Source of the DNA: JALOOE01 sp964423545
Lineage (GTDB): Bacteria > Chloroflexota > Anaerolineae > CG2-30-64-16
Length of the DNA stretch: 16,631 bases
Direction: 5' to 3'
Assembly (NCBI GenBank): GCA_964423545.1
Contig: CAYRFV010000109.1
Coordinates: forward strand, 1 to 16,631
The position numbers and the translations under genes are program-made. This document shows positions 14,519-16,631 of the stretch, in pieces. The stretch's first letter is position 1, and every line of letters begins with the position of its first letter. A model generated the notes under the pieces. That model ran no database searches and was not told where the DNA came from. It saw nothing but the letters and a program-made list of their open reading frames with translations.

Positions 14519-16516
14519 ATGCATCCCAATCTATCCCGCACGATCCCGGAAGGCCAGATCATCAAGCCATGGCTGATGCTGGGTCCGTTCTACGAGGACC
14601 TCTCGTCGTCGGTGCAGGGTCTGACGCTGTTCGAGAAGCCCGGCGCAACGGTCGGTCGCACCGCCATGACACAGATCGTGGCGGATGCGGAGGGTATCTT
14701 GCGCTCACCGCCGTACGAGGGCGCTGAGATGACCTATCGTGGCCGGTCGCTGCCATGGGAGCTGGTCCGCTTGCCGGAGAACTACCTGTCATGGGGCCGC
14801 TACAACATCTCCAATCACCTGGCCGCAGCGTTTCTGACAACCCTCCTGTCGTCCGGTCAGCCCGGCGTCCGCTCATGGCGGCTGATCCTGGGCATCACTT
14901 CACGCGCGATCGTGGCGATCAACGGCACGGTTGTCTACGACACCGATGCGCACCCGGTCAGGCAGGCCGACGCCGTCTATGAACACCGCTTCGAGGCCGC
15001 CCTGGGTGTGGGCGAGAACATCGTCACGGTGGCGCTCTTTCGGCTGGGCCGCATGGCGCAGGTCGGCTTTCGTTTGGAAGTGACCGATGCCGCAGTGAAT
15101 GCGCGGGTTCCGCTCGGATCGAGCCTGGCGGCGGAGCAGCGGGTGCGCATCGAGGCGCAGGTGGCCAGCATCCGGTTGGCGCGCGATGTGTTCTACGGCG
15201 AGCACGAGGTCGGCTTTCGCCTGGGCGTGGCGCCGGACCCTGCGGCGCCGCTCACCGTCCAGCTGTTGGCCGACAACGGGACGCCGGTCGCCGAGATCAA
15301 GCCGGAAGCGGCCGGGCTGGTCTCTTTCGGCCCCGGTGAGGGGCTTCCGGACGGCCGTTATGGGATCAAGTGCACCTGGGCTGGCGCCGATGGCGCGCCA
15401 CTCTCCTCGATCTGCTACACCATCCAGAAAGTAACGCCTGTGCCCGCCATGCCCGGTCCCGAACGCCTGGCCGAGCGCAGACGAATCGTGCTCGAACACT
15501 ATGCCGGGTTCCTGCGCAAGGAACATCGGCCCGACATCTGGCGCGAGGTGGCCCGCTATGCGCTGGGGCAGTATCAGCGCATCGATGAGAATGCGATCCG
15601 CGACACGTGCGAGTTCATCGCGGCGCGCAAGGACTGCGCAGACTTCGTCATCCAGGGCGTGCTGCGACTGATGGCTTGGGAGCGCGACAGCGGCGCGCCG
15701 AAGCTCAGCCCGCAGATCCATGCCATGATGAAAGATACAGTTCTCGGCTTCAAGTACTGGGTGGATGAGCCAGGCGACACGGTCATGTACATGGGGTCGG
15801 AGAATCACCGCTTCCTGTTTCATGTGGCTGAGTGGCTGGCCGGGCTGCTCTTTCCGACTGAGGAGTTCACCAACAGCCGGCAGAACGGGCTGTTTCATTC
15901 GCAGAAGGGCTACGTCTACATCACCGAGTGGCTGCGGCAGCGGGGACGCTTCGGATTCGACGAATGGCACTCCAACTCGTACTACCCGATCTGCATTGCG
16001 CCTCTCATCAACGTCTACGACTTCGCCAGCCATGAGGGACAGCACAAGCTCCGCCAGATGGCCGGCGCAGTGCTCGACTACATGTTTTTCAATCTCGCTG
16101 CCGACAGCCTGAACGGCGTGCTGGGCACGACGCACGGCCGTTCCTATGGCGTCTATGTGAAGTATCCCGACTTCGAAGGGACATCGCCCACCTCCTGGGT
16201 TCTGTTCGGCGTCGGTTCGGTCAGCGCAGGGAGCGATGGGATGGGGCCGGTGACGGTGGCGTCGAGCCTGTATCAGCTCCCTCCGATCCTGGCGGAGATC
16301 GCCACCGACAGCACCGCCGTGGTCGAATCGAAGATTCGCCAGGGGATCCTGCGCACCAGTGCACGCCACGCCGACTTCGTCGTCTACCGCACGCCGGATT
16401 ACCTGCTCTCCGGTCTGCAGGATCATCGCAAGGGGGAATTCGAACCGTCGACCCACGTCGCGCAGGTGACGCTTGGCGACAAGGTGGTGATCTTCAGCGA
16501 CGGCCCCGAGATGTGA
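14519..16516 (+). CDS. large putative carbohydrate-active protein, C-terminally truncated (copy 2)
   Basis: 665 aa, homologue of the 854-aa protein at 2032. It has a beta-sandwich-like N-terminus (KPWLMLGPFYED, later VAINGTVVYD and VGENIVTVALFRLG) and the same core motifs in order: DCADF (D372), SENH (E428, H430), EWHSNSYY (E482) and TTHGRSY (H539). YQLPPILAEIA and YRTPDYLLS also correspond to the other copy. The spacing from the E of TENH/SENH to the E of EW is 54 residues in both. The start has AAGGAG at 14506-14511. It ends at TGA 16514 in VVIFSDGPEM, just where copy 1 continues with VVFVTHPTC for about 200 residues more. That C-terminal beta-rich region is missing, and neither other frame restores it by a simple shift. 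It may be a shorter functional form, a broken gene or an assembly junction. Predicted soluble. Confidence 0.72.
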   Translation: MHPNLSRTIPEGQIIKPWLMLGPFYEDLSSSVQGLTLFEKPGATVGRTAMTQIVADAEGILRSPPYEGAEMTYRGRSLPWELVRLPENYLSWGRYNISNHLAAAFLTTLLSSGQPGVRSWRLILGITSRAIVAINGTVVYDTDAHPVRQADAVYEHRFEAALGVGENIVTVALFRLGRMAQVGFRLEVTDAAVNARVPLGSSLAAEQRVRIEAQVASIRLARDVFYGEHEVGFRLGVAPDPAAPLTVQLLADNGTPVAEIKPEAAGLVSFGPGEGLPDGRYGIKCTWAGADGAPLSSICYTIQKVTPVPAMPGPERLAERRRIVLEHYAGFLRKEHRPDIWREVARYALGQYQRIDENAIRDTCEFIAARKDCADFVIQGVLRLMAWERDSGAPKLSPQIHAMMKDTVLGFKYWVDEPGDTVMYMGSENHRFLFHVAEWLAGLLFPTEEFTNSRQNGLFHSQKGYVYITEWLRQRGRFGFDEWHSNSYYPICIAPLINVYDFASHEGQHKLRQMAGAVLDYMFFNLAADSLNGVLGTTHGRSYGVYVKYPDFEGTSPTSWVLFGVGSVSAGSDGMGPVTVASSLYQLPPILAEIATDSTAVVESKIRQGILRTSARHADFVVYRTPDYLLSGLQDHRKGEFEPSTHVAQVTLGDKVVIFSDGPEM

Positions 16517-16615
16517 TACCAGAGCAAGAGAATCCCAATCCTCAAGGGGGTCCGCCTTGCGGGGGTGGGCCTCGCGGCCTACCTGGCGATCACCGTCCTG
16601 GAACTTGTCCGGTAG
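16517..16615 (+). other. in-phase hydrophobic coding-like tail after the stop
   Basis: After TGA 16514 the same frame stays open for 32 codons to TAG 16613 and reads KRIPILKGVRLAGVGLAAYL then AITVLELVR. The hydrophobic stretch flanked by basic residues resembles a membrane anchor such as the start of a membrane-linked hydrolase. It has no homology to copy 1's C-terminus and no start codon of its own. It may be debris of another gene joined at the truncation point. Bases 16616-16631 show nothing assignable. Confidence 0.3.
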
Positions 16616-16631
16616 CCGCCTGCTTCTGGGT

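Noticed and set aside
14900..16456. 518-aa minus-strand open frame
   Set aside because: It is antisense to copy 2 and shows no domain motif.
16511..16519. TGA at 16514 as a selenocysteine codon, near the site where copy 1 has Cys
   Set aside because: Residues after the TGA have no resemblance to copy 1, no convincing SECIS-like hairpin was seen just after it, and the SelA-like gene is not a true SelA.

Overview
This is a high-GC window in which every credible gene lies on the + strand with short gaps, so it reads as one long directional catabolic cluster, possibly several operons in tandem. Base composition and gene content suit an environmental bacterium. A Chloroflexota (Anaerolineae-like) source is my guess from gene style only; no rRNA or other phylogenetic marker is present.

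Layout: (1) 83-1924 is a B12-binding-domain radical SAM enzyme. (2) 2032-4596 is a large protein of unrecognised family, with an N-terminal beta-sandwich-like part and a helical, carbohydrate-enzyme-like core. (3) 4782-7797 holds a DUF362 protein, a divergent RidA/YjgF-like protein and an amidohydrolase of the EF_0837/Atu3266 type. (4) 7806-8030 is a four-unit, 61-bp-period palindromic repeat array. (5) 8055-11315 holds a class-C beta-lactamase-like serine hydrolase, a SelA-like PLP enzyme and a GH43-like five-bladed propeller. (6) 11397-12737 is a scar: relics of an ABC transporter ATPase and permease, then a lower-GC DUF559-type nuclease gene. (7) 12755-14506 holds a GH130-like glycoside phosphorylase/hydrolase and an atypical SDR. 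(8) 14519-16516 is a second, C-terminally truncated homologue of the 2032-4596 protein.

The most coherent reading is an intracellular pathway for an imported oligosaccharide or sugar derivative. None of the proposed sugar-active proteins has a visible signal peptide. Two are five-bladed propeller enzymes. The amidohydrolase and SelA-like enzyme belong to families encoded side by side in Enterococcus (EF_0837/EF_0838), and the SelA-like family includes the amino-sugar-acid ammonia lyase DgaE. The SDR could supply an oxidation or reduction step. The substrate cannot be read from sequence, and no intact transporter or regulator lies in the window.

The best candidate for something undescribed is the paralogous pair of large proteins that brackets the cluster. 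They share a set of D/E/H motifs, belong to a family I cannot name, and sit with a B12 radical SAM enzyme and a DUF362 protein that are not usual parts of a sugar-utilisation locus.
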